Source: an uncultured Prevotellaceae bacterium (GTDB lineage Bacteria > Bacteroidota > Bacteroidia > Bacteroidales > Bacteroidaceae). From it: a stretch of 63,592 nt of DNA. The stretch spans positions 1 through 63,592 of the forward strand of contig ONKX01000010.1 of the NCBI GenBank assembly GCA_900318555.1, given 5' to 3'. Shown one piece after another: positions 45,530-53,920 of the stretch. Position 1 is the stretch's first letter, and every line of letters begins with the position of its first letter. Made by a program: the position numbers and the translations under genes. Under the pieces are notes generated by a model. That model saw only the letters and a program-made list of their open reading frames with translations. It was not told where the DNA came from and ran no database searches.

Positions 45530-47137
45530 TTACTCGTTCAGCAGTTGCTCTACCGTCACATCTTTACGCTGCTTGCCGTTCTTGTCGAGGAGTACCACGA
45601 AGGGAATGGCACTGAACTGGAACTTCTCCTGCAGATAGCCCCATTCTGCGCGGGTGATGTGGATATGCTCGCCCTTGATGTTGTTGGGCTCCAGGAATGA
45701 TTTGCAATGCTCGGGTGTATCGTCAGTGACGTAGAGATACTTCACGGGCTTGTCCTTGTTGGCCTCTACTTCATCGCGCATACTGAGCATGCCAGCTCGG
45801 CAAGGGCCACACGACATTTCCCAGAAATCAATGTAGAGCACGTTGCCTTTGTAGGGTTCGATGATGCGCTGGAAAATGCTATCGCCTTTGGTCAATGGTT
45901 TGTCTTCAACTACCTTTATCTCGTTCTCCTTGATGAAGTCGCGATAAGCGAGTACGGCACGGCGTATCAGTTCGGGATGAGTAATGACGGTCATCGTGGC
46001 GGCAAAGTCGTCGGCAATAGTATCATGTTCGTCCTTGTGCCATTTTATCGTGCTGAAGAAGTCACGCAACTTGCACACCTGGGCGCTGAAATCAGTAGGA
46101 CTGATGTGTAGCTTGTCGTGCAACTCGTTCATCGCACTCCTATTAAATTCGCGGGAATAAACCTGCTTTTCCTGCGCTATCATCTCAGCTGTCTTAGGAT
46201 CATAATCGAAGGGCATGAAAACTATCACTCTCCTTTGCAACGGGCGGAACTGCTGGAATTCTATCCTGTTGAAGAAAAATTCGTCGCCAGCAATCATCAG
46301 CAGCAGATTGTCTGTCAGGTATTTAGCACGTGGCCCCACAAAACTGAAGAACTGTTGCCAATAGGCTTCGCGGTCTATCGTGCTATCATTACGCAGTAGG
46401 TTTTCCCCACGCATATAGTAGTCGTTGATTTGCTGCAAGCGTTCAGCAACGATGTGGGTGCGTAGGATGTCGGAAGCCAAAAGGGAACAACCTGCCAATT
46501 CGGGCAGTCCGTTGTTCATCTGTCGCACCAGTTCGTCCAATTGTGCCACCTGCTCATCCTTCCACATCATCAGCGAGTCGGGGCCCTTTTCATATACCTT
46601 ATTCGACCAGTCGAACTTGCAGTACTTCTCATCTATCTGCTTCCACAGTCTGGTGATCTCACCACCAAGGCCAGTACCATCAAACTTTATACCCTCCTCT
46701 TTAGTACGTTTTGTTGGGTCAATGGTGACGTTGATGGTATCGCCAGGACAAGCATACGCCGTTCCCATTGGGTAGATGAGCACCTGCATGGGGTAAGGCA
46801 CATAGACGTTCATGGAGAACGTGCCGTCATCCTTAAACTCGATGACCGAGGTCTTCTCCTTGCGGACGATATAGTCACGCATGATGATAGTAAAGCGGCC
46901 ATTCAACTGATTGAGAACTTCCTGAGGAATCTTCTCGCCTTTCGCTTCTTCTGGAAAAACAATGTGTCCCTGAACCACCACATTGCCGCCATGCAGGCGA
47001 TATTCGCTCAGTGTCGCACTGGGATAGTTCTGCAACTGGGGCACCTCGGCCTTCTTTTCTTTCTTTTTTGCTTCCAGGCTAACAGGTGCTAAGAGCACGG
47101 CCATTAGAATGATTGATAATAGTTTCTTGTTCATCAT
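45530..47137 (-). CDS. Secreted thioredoxin-fold (TlpA-like) protein
   Basis: A 535-residue exported protein with signal peptide (MNKKLLSIILMAVLLAPVSL, alternative first ATG one codon earlier) followed by a Lys/Glu-rich stretch. An N-terminal beta-rich domain (about 40-150, with FTIIMRDYIVRKEKTSVIEF) precedes a helical region. The C-terminal thioredoxin fold is NVLYIDFWEMSCGPCRAGML, cysteines near residue 440, with the cis-proline in FSAIPFVVLLDKNG. The vicinal CGPC is intact. It is a smaller relative of the downstream gene. It follows the hipBA-linked small membrane gene by 30 bp without a visible promoter. Confidence 0.8.
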   Translation of the reverse strand: MMNKKLLSIILMAVLLAPVSLEAKKKEKKAEVPQLQNYPSATLSEYRLHGGNVVVQGHIVFPEEAKGEKIPQEVLNQLNGRFTIIMRDYIVRKEKTSVIEFKDDGTFSMNVYVPYPMQVLIYPMGTAYACPGDTINVTIDPTKRTKEEGIKFDGTGLGGEITRLWKQIDEKYCKFDWSNKVYEKGPDSLMMWKDEQVAQLDELVRQMNNGLPELAGCSLLASDILRTHIVAERLQQINDYYMRGENLLRNDSTIDREAYWQQFFSFVGPRAKYLTDNLLLMIAGDEFFFNRIEFQQFRPLQRRVIVFMPFDYDPKTAEMIAQEKQVYSREFNRSAMNELHDKLHISPTDFSAQVCKLRDFFSTIKWHKDEHDTIADDFAATMTVITHPELIRRAVLAYRDFIKENEIKVVEDKPLTKGDSIFQRIIEPYKGNVLYIDFWEMSCGPCRAGMLSMRDEVEANKDKPVKYLYVTDDTPEHCKSFLEPNNIKGEHIHITRAEWGYLQEKFQFSAIPFVVLLDKNGKQRKDVTVEQLLNE

Positions 47138-47167
47138 TTACTTTGATATTTTGTTAATTATTGAATG

Positions 47168-47374
47168 CTATTTGTTTTTGAAATAACGAAAAGTAAGGAA
47201 GGTCAGGCAGACGATGGCATACCATAGAAGGATAAATCCCAGACAACCTAAGAAGCTGTCCACATACCGCCCTACGAAGATTGCGGGGATAATGCCAATC
47301 GAACCAATCAAGTTCAATATACCATGAGGATTCCATTTATATTCCTCTCGTAACGGTTCCCAAAATTTACTCAT
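47168..47374 (-). CDS. Small two-helix membrane protein coupled to hipA
   Basis: A 68-residue protein that I do not recognise. It has a polar N-terminus with aromatic residues (MSKFWEPLREEYKWNPHG) and two hydrophobic segments (ILNLIGSIGIIPAIFVG and FLGCLGFILLWYAIVCLTFL), ending in a basic FRYFKNK tail. Its ATG overlaps the hipA stop (ATGA, 47374-47371), so it is translated as part of the hipB-hipA unit. The function is unknown. Coding status is supported by the overlap and the clean two-helix topology. A second frame of 60 codons over the same DNA is a shadow. Confidence 0.65.
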   Translation of the reverse strand: MSKFWEPLREEYKWNPHGILNLIGSIGIIPAIFVGRYVDSFLGCLGFILLWYAIVCLTFLTFRYFKNK

Positions 47375-48465
47375 TTTCTTTTATTTGTTAATACTTTTGT
47401 TCCTTCTCTGACCTCCTCCATAATCTGCTGACAGCGAGCACGAGACATGTGAATGTTCATGCCGACAGTTATCAGATCCTCATCTGAAGGAAGTCCCTTG
47501 TAGTTGATGGTTGAAGCATGTTCGCCTAAGGTACAATCGTTCGTCAGGTCGTAAGCAGGAGCAAGAGACCACTTGCCTTCGCGACAAATAAAGCTGAAAT
47601 TACGGGCGTGGTCGTCCATATTATGTGCATAGACATTGAACGCCATTCGACGGAATTGCTGTTCTACGGCCTCAGGCGACTGAGTCAGATATCCAGTCAA
47701 CTGCAACAGACTATGGTAATCCATTTTGGGCGGTGAGATGGGCTCGTTCAACAAGGCACTGGCCGTAGCCACATGCAGGCGCTCGCCATTTTCAATATCA
47801 AAGCGCTTAACGGCAAAATACTTACCTTCCATCATTTTGAACTCAGGCACATCAATGCCGCACTGACGGGCCACCTTATTATATTCATACTCTATCGCCC
47901 CCATATCCTTCGGGTCGTAGGTATGGCGAAACTTTACCAGCCAGTGTCCGTCAGCATCCGTAATAATAGCTTTCGGGCGTACGCCTCCAGAGTTGCCACT
48001 TTTGAAATACAGAGCGTCGGCATGTTCGTTGCTCTTTTCTGAAAGCACATTGAGGGCCATCTCCTGCATCTCGTCAAGCGAAAGCAAAGCGTCTTCATGC
48101 TGTAGCGTTGTTACAGGCACATAGCAAAGCGCTCCCATTCCGGAACTGCCAACGATGCTCAGCCATTGAACAGGGTTAAGCGTTTGAGGGTCGACACCCC
48201 AACCCTTTAGAACCTTACGCAACAAATACTCTCCATAGCCCCCAGGCAGACTGTCTTCAAACACGCCGAAGTTGCCATTGAACGGTTGATAGTCGGCAGT
48301 GAACAGCCCAGCTTTTAGAGGCAGTTTCAATGGGGAGAGTGAAAATCCGTTCGTAAGCCAGTCCTTGTCATATTCAAACTGACAATTCGACCTGTTACCC
48401 ATAGACAGCGTTCCTACCTTCCGTCCGTGATACATCACGTTGACAGCCTGTACTTTCTGTATCAT
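47371..48465 (-). CDS. hipA: HipA-family serine/threonine kinase toxin
   Basis: A 364-residue HipA kinase, the toxin of a type II toxin-antitoxin pair. In E. coli HipA phosphorylates glutamyl-tRNA synthetase, but targets vary in the family. Seen: N-terminal subdomain with FGVFEDSLPGGYGEYLLRKV, the phosphate/autophosphorylation loop SGNSGGVRPKAIITD, the lysine strand WLVKFRH, catalytic loop YAHNMDDHARNFSF and the metal-binding LAPAYDLTND. It is shorter than E. coli HipA (440 residues). The start overlaps hipB as ATGA, and its stop overlaps a third small gene. Confidence 0.88.
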   Translation of the reverse strand: MIQKVQAVNVMYHGRKVGTLSMGNRSNCQFEYDKDWLTNGFSLSPLKLPLKAGLFTADYQPFNGNFGVFEDSLPGGYGEYLLRKVLKGWGVDPQTLNPVQWLSIVGSSGMGALCYVPVTTLQHEDALLSLDEMQEMALNVLSEKSNEHADALYFKSGNSGGVRPKAIITDADGHWLVKFRHTYDPKDMGAIEYEYNKVARQCGIDVPEFKMMEGKYFAVKRFDIENGERLHVATASALLNEPISPPKMDYHSLLQLTGYLTQSPEAVEQQFRRMAFNVYAHNMDDHARNFSFICREGKWSLAPAYDLTNDCTLGEHASTINYKGLPSDEDLITVGMNIHMSRARCQQIMEEVREGTKVLTNKRK

Positions 48466-48776
48466 ACGCCACGCTTTCTAGTTCGGTTCTTATTGATTTC
48501 CAGCAGTTCCTCCATCGTATCGTATTTCGGTTCTGCCAATAGTTGCATGATTTCCTCCGAGTAGCCTAAGGCCTTTGCCAGTTTCACATACGACTCTAAG
48601 GAAATGGAGTGTTTCAGTTCAAAGCGCTGAATGGACGATGCCGGCACACCGCTCATCTCCGCAAGGCTCTTTGTCGAGAGTTTCTTCTCCAGACGCCGCG
48701 CCTTCAGGTTCTCTGCCAACCGCTGCATGGTCACTTGTAGCGGATAAGGGTCAAACACATACCTCTTCTGCGCCAT
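48462..48776 (-). CDS. hipB: HipB-like helix-turn-helix antitoxin / repressor
   Basis: A 104-residue protein with a Cro/CI-type helix-turn-helix: LAENLKARRLEKKLSTKSLA, then EMSGVPASSIQRFE with the recognition helix, then LESYVKLAKALGYSEE. It is followed by a charged tail. It directly precedes and overlaps hipA, as in hipBA operons, and is expected to neutralise HipA and repress the operon. Two inverted repeats lie just upstream: TTATCGATAA-type at 48789-48800 and one straddling the -7 element at 48822-48844. Confidence 0.85.
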   Translation of the reverse strand: MAQKRYVFDPYPLQVTMQRLAENLKARRLEKKLSTKSLAEMSGVPASSIQRFELKHSISLESYVKLAKALGYSEEIMQLLAEPKYDTMEELLEINKNRTRKRGV

Positions 48777-48788
48777 ATATTGTGCGTA

Positions 48789-48844
48789 ATTATCGATAAT
48801 GTAGATTTATACATCAAATATTATTCGTTGCAAAGATACGAATA
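48789..48844 (-). promoter_or_regulatory. hipBA promoter with candidate HipB operators
   Basis: The minus-strand -7 TATCTTTG lies at 48831-48838. It sits inside an inverted repeat TATTCGT-N9-ACGAATA (48822-48844). A second, perfect 12-bp palindrome ATTATCGATAAT lies at 48789-48800 between promoter and start codon. Either could be the operator. Confidence 0.55.
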
Positions 48845-48873
48845 TTTCCTGAAACCACCAAACAAAATGCTAT

Positions 48874-51744
48874 TTATTTCTTTTTTGGTGTCACGCTGAA
48901 TCGGTAGGACAGGGAGAGGAGAACGTAACGACGCATGTTGTTGGTCCAATATTCCGTGCGGCCCTGTGCATTGACGTAGTATTGCCATTGCGACACCTGA
49001 CCGAGCAGGTCATAGCCCTTCAGTTTGGCTACCCAACGACCTTGATGCCACGACTTGGTGAGTGTGGCATCCCAATAGAGACGATTGTCGTTCATGTCGG
49101 CATCAGCATAGCCGCGACGCGAGTGCATCTGTAGGTCGGTGTCGATGGTGAAGTTCCAAGGCAGTTTGTAGTTGGCGTTGATGCCGTAGGAGAAGTCGTA
49201 GACGTCGGTGGGTAATTCAGTAACCTCGATATTACGATGAACATGCTGCCAGGCCATGTCGCCCTTCAGCGTGAAGCTGAGTTTCTCTTTCTGGAAACGT
49301 AGGTTGGGGGCATAGGAAAGACGGGTGGTGCTGACGAGGTTGCGCTGGGGCTCCGTATATCCTGTGACGGATGCCATATCCGTGGTTTGTCCGTAGCTGA
49401 CATTGAGACTGTTGCTGAAGTGCCAGAATTTCTTCTTGTCCAAGGCGCGGCTGAATTCCACATAGCTGTTCATATTCCAGTTGCCGTTGACGTTCTCCGA
49501 CCAGGTGGTGCGAACGCCCGTCACCGGGTTGTAGGTGTAGGCGGCGGTGATGGCGTTGTGCGACAGGTTCGCGTTCAACGAGACGGCGAAGTTCTGGTCG
49601 ATGCTGTCCTTTCGGGCGGAATAGCGCGTGTTGAACCACCAGTAGGTCTGCGGCTTCAGGTCGGGATTTCCCTTGCGGATATACAACGGATTACTGGTCG
49701 TGGTGATGTCGACGAGCTGGCCAATGCTGGGTGTCGTAATGCTGTTCTGGGCGTAGATCATGAACGTCTTACGATATTTGTCGAAGCTGGTGTAGTATTG
49801 CCCATAAATCTTCCAGTCGTTGTAGTTGCGGTTCATAGTGGTGTTCAGCACGTCGCTGTTGTAACTCATGTGCTTGCGACGGAAATTGCGGTCAATCATG
49901 AGGTGGAAATATTGGTAACCCTCGTTCTCCTTCGACTTGCTATAACCGAGGGTGCCGCCGACGTTGTAGGTGTTGATACGTTCGCCCTGTTCCGACGAGT
50001 TAGGGGCGTCGAAGGCCATGGCCAGCGAGTCGGCCGTTACGGGTAGCATACCCATGTCGTGCGGTCCATTCACCGCCCAGTTGGGACCCAACCAGTCCAG
50101 TCGGTAGTTATTGTTGCTGTTGTCGCTGTATTGGTAGGTTGCACCCACCCTCGGACTGAGGGAGAAGTGTTCCGTCAGTTGCAGGCGGTAGTCGAACTGA
50201 CCGCTGATGTTGTAGTTCGTCGACGGACCGTTGCCATACTGGTTACGCTGGTCGACGGTGCCTGTATTAAATAAGGTATAGCGGTTCTGCGAGAAGTTCT
50301 CGTTGTCCCACTGACGGCCTAGATAGCCGCTCATCTGGAACTCCAGCTGGTCGCCCCAGGGCAGTTTCACGTCGATAAGGTTGGTCATGTTCATATTCAA
50401 GCGGTTCGACTTGTTCTGATTGCGGCTCACGGTGTGGTTCACGCTGTCTTTGAGAAACTGGTCGTTGGCAGTCAGCGACCAGCTGTTGCCGTCGCTGTCG
50501 CTGTGGCTATAGTCCATGTTGAACCATGAGTAGACGTAAATGGGCTTGCGGATATAGAACGTATTGCGGAAGTTCAGGTCGAAGGGGCGGTTATTGCTCA
50601 TCGATTCCGACTTGCTGAAGGTGCTGGCTCCCGCCAGATAGTTCTCGCTCTCACTCTTGTTTTCGGAATGTATGTCCTGCCATTGCAGTTTGAATTCTAC
50701 ATCTTCGGTGACGCGTTCTTCGGGGGCATGCCACGACCACAGGCCGCCGATGCTCTTCACGTCGCGGTCTCCCGAGGCCTGCGTGCGGTCCCGTTCATTA
50801 CCCTCGCGGTCGTAGTCGATGTATTCGTTCAGATTGTTCATACCACCGAACAGCACGGCACGGGTGCGGTCTGTGAATCGCATGCCGAAACCTTTCGTCT
50901 TATATCGCTTGTCGGTGCCATAGCCCGCCTCCAGCTGTGCCGATCCGCCCACGGTATATTCCTTTTTCAGTTGCACGTCCATTGTGAATTCCTTTTCTTC
51001 TTCGTCGCGGCCCAGAAATTCGCTTTTGGGTGTGCGCTTGTTGAACACTTGGACGTTCTTCACCGTATAGTATGGTAGGTTTTCGAGCATCATCTTGTTC
51101 TTTCCCTTGAAGAAGTCGGCACCGTTCAGCGTCAGATTCTCCACCTTCTTGCCGTTGACGTATATCTCTCCATTCTCCTTCAGCTCTACACCCGGCAACT
51201 GCTTGATGAGTCCATCGAGCATGGAACCCTCGGGAATGTTGAAGGCATCGGCATTGAAGACAATGGTGTCGCCCTTGTACACCATTTTTACTTTTGTGGC
51301 CTTAATCACCACTTCGTCCAGTTCGCCGCCGTCCTTGTCGTAGACGCGCTGGGTGCGTTTCATGCGGATGGCAGGAACTTCGAAACCGCGATTGCGGGCA
51401 ATATGCTTGATTTCATAGTTCTTATAGGTAGTCTCGTAGTCGGGGTGTGTGGCTTTGATGATATATTTTGCGGGTTTGGCGGGCACCTCAATGCTCCAGC
51501 CCGTTGACGTAAAACCCTGCCAGCTGTCTTTGAACACCTGTGCGGAATCCGCAAATGTCGAGTCGGGTTTGAGTAGCACTACCTTTACGTCGGGGATGTG
51601 CGAACGGGTGAACGAGTCCGACAAATAGCCGTATAGGTAAATCTTCTTTTCTTTCTTTACCTTCACTGAGTCCTGCTGTTGGGTCTGTGCATGAGCACCC
51701 ACAGCGACGAGGGCAAGGAGCAAGGTGATGATATACTGTTTCAT
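48874..51744 (-). CDS. Outer-membrane beta-barrel protein with carboxypeptidase-like and plug domains
   Basis: A 956-residue TonB-receptor-like protein. Signal peptide MKQYIITLLLALVAVGAHA; a carboxypeptidase-regulatory-like beta domain (about 35-130, IYLYGYLSDSFTRSHIPDVK). A plug-like region follows, with EGSMLDGLIKQLPGVELKEN and GEIYVNGKKVENLTLNGADF. A long aromatic-rich beta-barrel (OMP family 3 type) ends YVLLSLSYRFSVTPKKK. The usual terminal aromatic strand is followed by a short basic tail. No SusD partner is nearby, and the transported or bound ligand is unknown. It is third gene after the BlaI-like regulator and the 158-residue protein. Confidence 0.85.
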   Translation of the reverse strand: MKQYIITLLLALVAVGAHAQTQQQDSVKVKKEKKIYLYGYLSDSFTRSHIPDVKVVLLKPDSTFADSAQVFKDSWQGFTSTGWSIEVPAKPAKYIIKATHPDYETTYKNYEIKHIARNRGFEVPAIRMKRTQRVYDKDGGELDEVVIKATKVKMVYKGDTIVFNADAFNIPEGSMLDGLIKQLPGVELKENGEIYVNGKKVENLTLNGADFFKGKNKMMLENLPYYTVKNVQVFNKRTPKSEFLGRDEEEKEFTMDVQLKKEYTVGGSAQLEAGYGTDKRYKTKGFGMRFTDRTRAVLFGGMNNLNEYIDYDREGNERDRTQASGDRDVKSIGGLWSWHAPEERVTEDVEFKLQWQDIHSENKSESENYLAGASTFSKSESMSNNRPFDLNFRNTFYIRKPIYVYSWFNMDYSHSDSDGNSWSLTANDQFLKDSVNHTVSRNQNKSNRLNMNMTNLIDVKLPWGDQLEFQMSGYLGRQWDNENFSQNRYTLFNTGTVDQRNQYGNGPSTNYNISGQFDYRLQLTEHFSLSPRVGATYQYSDNSNNNYRLDWLGPNWAVNGPHDMGMLPVTADSLAMAFDAPNSSEQGERINTYNVGGTLGYSKSKENEGYQYFHLMIDRNFRRKHMSYNSDVLNTTMNRNYNDWKIYGQYYTSFDKYRKTFMIYAQNSITTPSIGQLVDITTTSNPLYIRKGNPDLKPQTYWWFNTRYSARKDSIDQNFAVSLNANLSHNAITAAYTYNPVTGVRTTWSENVNGNWNMNSYVEFSRALDKKKFWHFSNSLNVSYGQTTDMASVTGYTEPQRNLVSTTRLSYAPNLRFQKEKLSFTLKGDMAWQHVHRNIEVTELPTDVYDFSYGINANYKLPWNFTIDTDLQMHSRRGYADADMNDNRLYWDATLTKSWHQGRWVAKLKGYDLLGQVSQWQYYVNAQGRTEYWTNNMRRYVLLSLSYRFSVTPKKK

Positions 51745-51762
51745 TCCGTTATTTGATATGTT

Positions 51763-52239
51763 TCAATAATTATCTAATATCTGTTGAAGTTGTTCGCGCT
51801 GGCGTTGCTTCTTCGACTTATGCTTGGGGAAGATTTTTTGAACAACCCATGCGACGATGCTCAGAGGATTGACGCCAACCATCATGGCACCGCCCTTCTG
51901 CTCTTTGCGTTGTTCTTCGAGCCAATGACTCTGATAGGCCAGCCGCATATCGGTACGTAAGGCAGGAGTCATGATGGTCACTGAGACTGGCGAATGCTTA
52001 GGTTTCAGCTTTTGCGGATCAACGACAGGCAACTGCGGGGGCAACGGCTGCAGCTTAGAACTGTCATGGACTATATCCCTCTTTGGTTCGTTACGCAGCC
52101 ACTCCTCATAGTCGTGCCTCACAGAGTCTGGCAGATGAATAGACTTCCTGTCATTGTCATTGGTCTGAGCCCATCCTGCCGTGCTAACGCACCAAAGGCA
52201 TAGTGTAAAGAAGAATGCTGATAAATCAAAATCTTCCAT
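51763..52239 (-). CDS. Exported protein of unknown function, between regulator and barrel genes
   Basis: A 158-residue protein I do not recognise with certainty. An N-terminal hydrophobic stretch (FFFTLCLWCVSTAGWA) is a likely signal peptide. The middle is polar and proline-rich (LQPLPPQLPVVDPQKLKPK), then TIMTPALRTDMRLAYQSHW. A short hydrophobic run (VGVNPLSIVAWVVQKIF) is followed by a very basic, glutamine-rich end. It starts 9 bp after the BlaI-like gene and ends 18 bp before the barrel gene, so the three form an operon. DUF4858 is a possible family name but unverified. Confidence 0.6.
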   Translation of the reverse strand: MEDFDLSAFFFTLCLWCVSTAGWAQTNDNDRKSIHLPDSVRHDYEEWLRNEPKRDIVHDSSKLQPLPPQLPVVDPQKLKPKHSPVSVTIMTPALRTDMRLAYQSHWLEEQRKEQKGGAMMVGVNPLSIVAWVVQKIFPKHKSKKQRQREQLQQILDNY

Positions 52240-52248
52240 GAATAATTC

Positions 52249-52500
52249 TCAATTATCTATTTCACGAAGGTACTTTTCTTTAGTAATCAGCGGTGTGTAG
52301 ATGTATTGTTTGCCCTGCCCGTTCTTATGCTCCACGAACCCCTTGTATGTCAGCACTTTCAGGAATGTGGCAATGGTTGTGTAGGCCGGTTTCGGTTCAG
52401 GATAGTGTTCCAGAATATCGTTGACGCTGGCACCGCGCTGCATCTCCCAAAGGACGTTCATTACTAGCATCTCGCTCTTGGTTAGTGTCTGCTGTTTCAT
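52249..52500 (-). CDS. BlaI/MecI-family transcriptional regulator, short form
   Basis: An 83-residue winged-helix repressor: LTKSEMLVMNVLWEMQRGAS, then AYTTIATFLKVLTYKGFVEH with the recognition helix TTIATFLKVL, then the wing QGKQYIYTPLITKEKYLRE. Classical BlaI proteins are about 120 residues, and the C-terminal dimerisation helices with the protease-cleavage site are missing here. No BlaR1/M56 sensor protease gene is adjacent, which is unusual, because BlaI is normally inactivated by one. It presumably controls its own operon with the downstream exported and barrel proteins. Confidence 0.8.
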   Translation of the reverse strand: MKQQTLTKSEMLVMNVLWEMQRGASVNDILEHYPEPKPAYTTIATFLKVLTYKGFVEHKNGQGKQYIYTPLITKEKYLREIDN

Positions 52501-52525
52501 ACTTTGTCTTTTCCGTTTTTGGCGG

Positions 52526-52533
52526 CAAAAGTA
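52526..52533 (-). promoter_or_regulatory. -7 element of the BlaI-like operon
   Basis: Minus-strand TACTTTTG, a perfect TAnnTTTG, 26 bp before the ATG at 52500. Confidence 0.6.
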
Positions 52534-52673
52534 GTAAGATTTTGAAAATCCGATGTCTCAGTAATCACAAATAATGCTAAATATCCTTTTCTTTAACTTT
52601 CATTTTTAGTAATTCCGTGAGCGTTATTAGTTATTAACTACTTTGCTTTAGGGGAACCTGCATATATAGCAAG

Positions 52674-52703
52674 GACATGGGGCGCATCGCTGCGTCCCCT
52701 GTC
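52674..52703. terminator. Strong GC hairpin downstream of the sigma-factor operon
   Basis: A 13-bp stem (GACATGGGGCGCA against TGCGTCCCCTGTC, one mismatch and one wobble) with a 4-base loop, about 45 bp past the stop at 52748. No U-run follows in the minus direction, so it may stabilise the 3' end rather than terminate. Confidence 0.45.
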
Positions 52704-52747
52704 TTTCCCGCGGTTGAATCAATATCTGTCATATTTAGTAATAATAG

Positions 52748-53920
52748 TTATTCTACGACGACGCGTGGATGATAGTCAAAGAGGTGCTGGTTAGCACGTA
52801 GCATATCAATGCTAAGGTTATGGAGCACGCTTCCTTTCCAGTTTGCACCCCAGGCGTTGAAAGGTTCACTCTCTGGTACGACATAGGTGAAGGTTTTCAC
52901 ATCCAAGGGTATGGGGTCGAACACTTTCAGATAGGCAATATAGTCGCCGGCATTACCTTCCATAAAGAAGATCTCGTTCTGTGGGACGCCCTGCACTTCG
53001 CGGAGCTTGTACTGCCGGCCGGCATCGTCGAGCAACACGTCGGCCTTGTCATTCCCCCAACCGAATCCCCAGTACTCGCGTGTCCAGTTCTGTTCGCAGG
53101 CAATAGCCAGATAGGTAGCCTCAGGGGTTAGCCATACAGCCATCGTACCGTCCAGCACCGGTTTAATGAGGTGGGCATCAGTCAGAACCTTCCAGGTATT
53201 CCAGTTCTGCTTGTCGTAGGGCTTGTCCTCGCTGAGGTGTGCCTTCAGCAGGCGGGGCTGGTGGAACTCTGGCTTGGAGTCGTAGGCAAAGCCGTGGCCA
53301 GTCCATCCACCTTTGTCCTGTTGTATGAGACTCACTTTGTTGCCCACCAAATACCAGTTGGGAATGCCAAAGACTATCACATCCTTCGTGCTTTCCGGCA
53401 GTGGCGGGAAGAATATTTTCAGGTCAATCACATCACCCTTTTTCGCTTTTACGCTGAAGTGCTTGCGGAAAGTGTCCGGTTCTGTGCGACGTATGCGATA
53501 CTGTGTGCCCGTCTCAAAGTCCACAAGGCAAGTCTCCTCTGATGTCAGCCAAAGGTGTGTCACTTCGTCTGCGGGCATACGGAAGTAGCAGTGCATTACT
53601 GTCTCACCACCCTCAGCTGTCAGTCGCCAACTCATGGGCATATAAGGCTGGTCGTCAAGTGACATATTGGCAACCTCAGGGAAGAGCTGCTGATAGTCTT
53701 TGACTACTGTCACGTTCTTGGCTTCGCAGTTGTCCTTGATCCAGTCGTTGTTCGTGGAGTGCCAGACAGCAGAGGTCTTTTTAGTCTTTTTATCCGTGGT
53801 AATCTCCGGACGTGGAACGAAAACACCAGTACTGGAAGCCAGTACTCTGATATTTTGCTCTTGTGCCTGCATCATGAGACAGGTGATAGCCATGAGGCTA
53901 AGGGTTACGATACGTTTCAT
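52748..53920 (-). CDS. Secreted protein with internal duplication, unknown function
   Basis: A 390-residue exported protein (signal peptide MKRIVTLSLMAITCLMMQAQ). I do not recognise the family. Two halves share a pattern: THLWLTSEETCLVDFETGTQ, then QYRIRR and VIDLKIFFPPLPESTKD in the first half; MAVWLTPEATYLA, then GRQYKLREV, NEIFFMEGNAGDYIAYLKVF and FDPIPLDVKTFTYVVPES in the second. It is probably two related beta-sandwich-like domains. Its ATG overlaps the anti-sigma-like gene (ATGA), placing it as the third member of the sigma-factor operon and a likely target or sensor partner of that system. Confidence 0.7.
   Translation of the reverse strand: MKRIVTLSLMAITCLMMQAQEQNIRVLASSTGVFVPRPEITTDKKTKKTSAVWHSTNNDWIKDNCEAKNVTVVKDYQQLFPEVANMSLDDQPYMPMSWRLTAEGGETVMHCYFRMPADEVTHLWLTSEETCLVDFETGTQYRIRRTEPDTFRKHFSVKAKKGDVIDLKIFFPPLPESTKDVIVFGIPNWYLVGNKVSLIQQDKGGWTGHGFAYDSKPEFHQPRLLKAHLSEDKPYDKQNWNTWKVLTDAHLIKPVLDGTMAVWLTPEATYLAIACEQNWTREYWGFGWGNDKADVLLDDAGRQYKLREVQGVPQNEIFFMEGNAGDYIAYLKVFDPIPLDVKTFTYVVPESEPFNAWGANWKGSVLHNLSIDMLRANQHLFDYHPRVVVE

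Noticed and set aside
49387-50046. Plus-strand frame of 219 codons
   Set aside because: Antisense to the outer-membrane barrel gene; mirror-frame composition.
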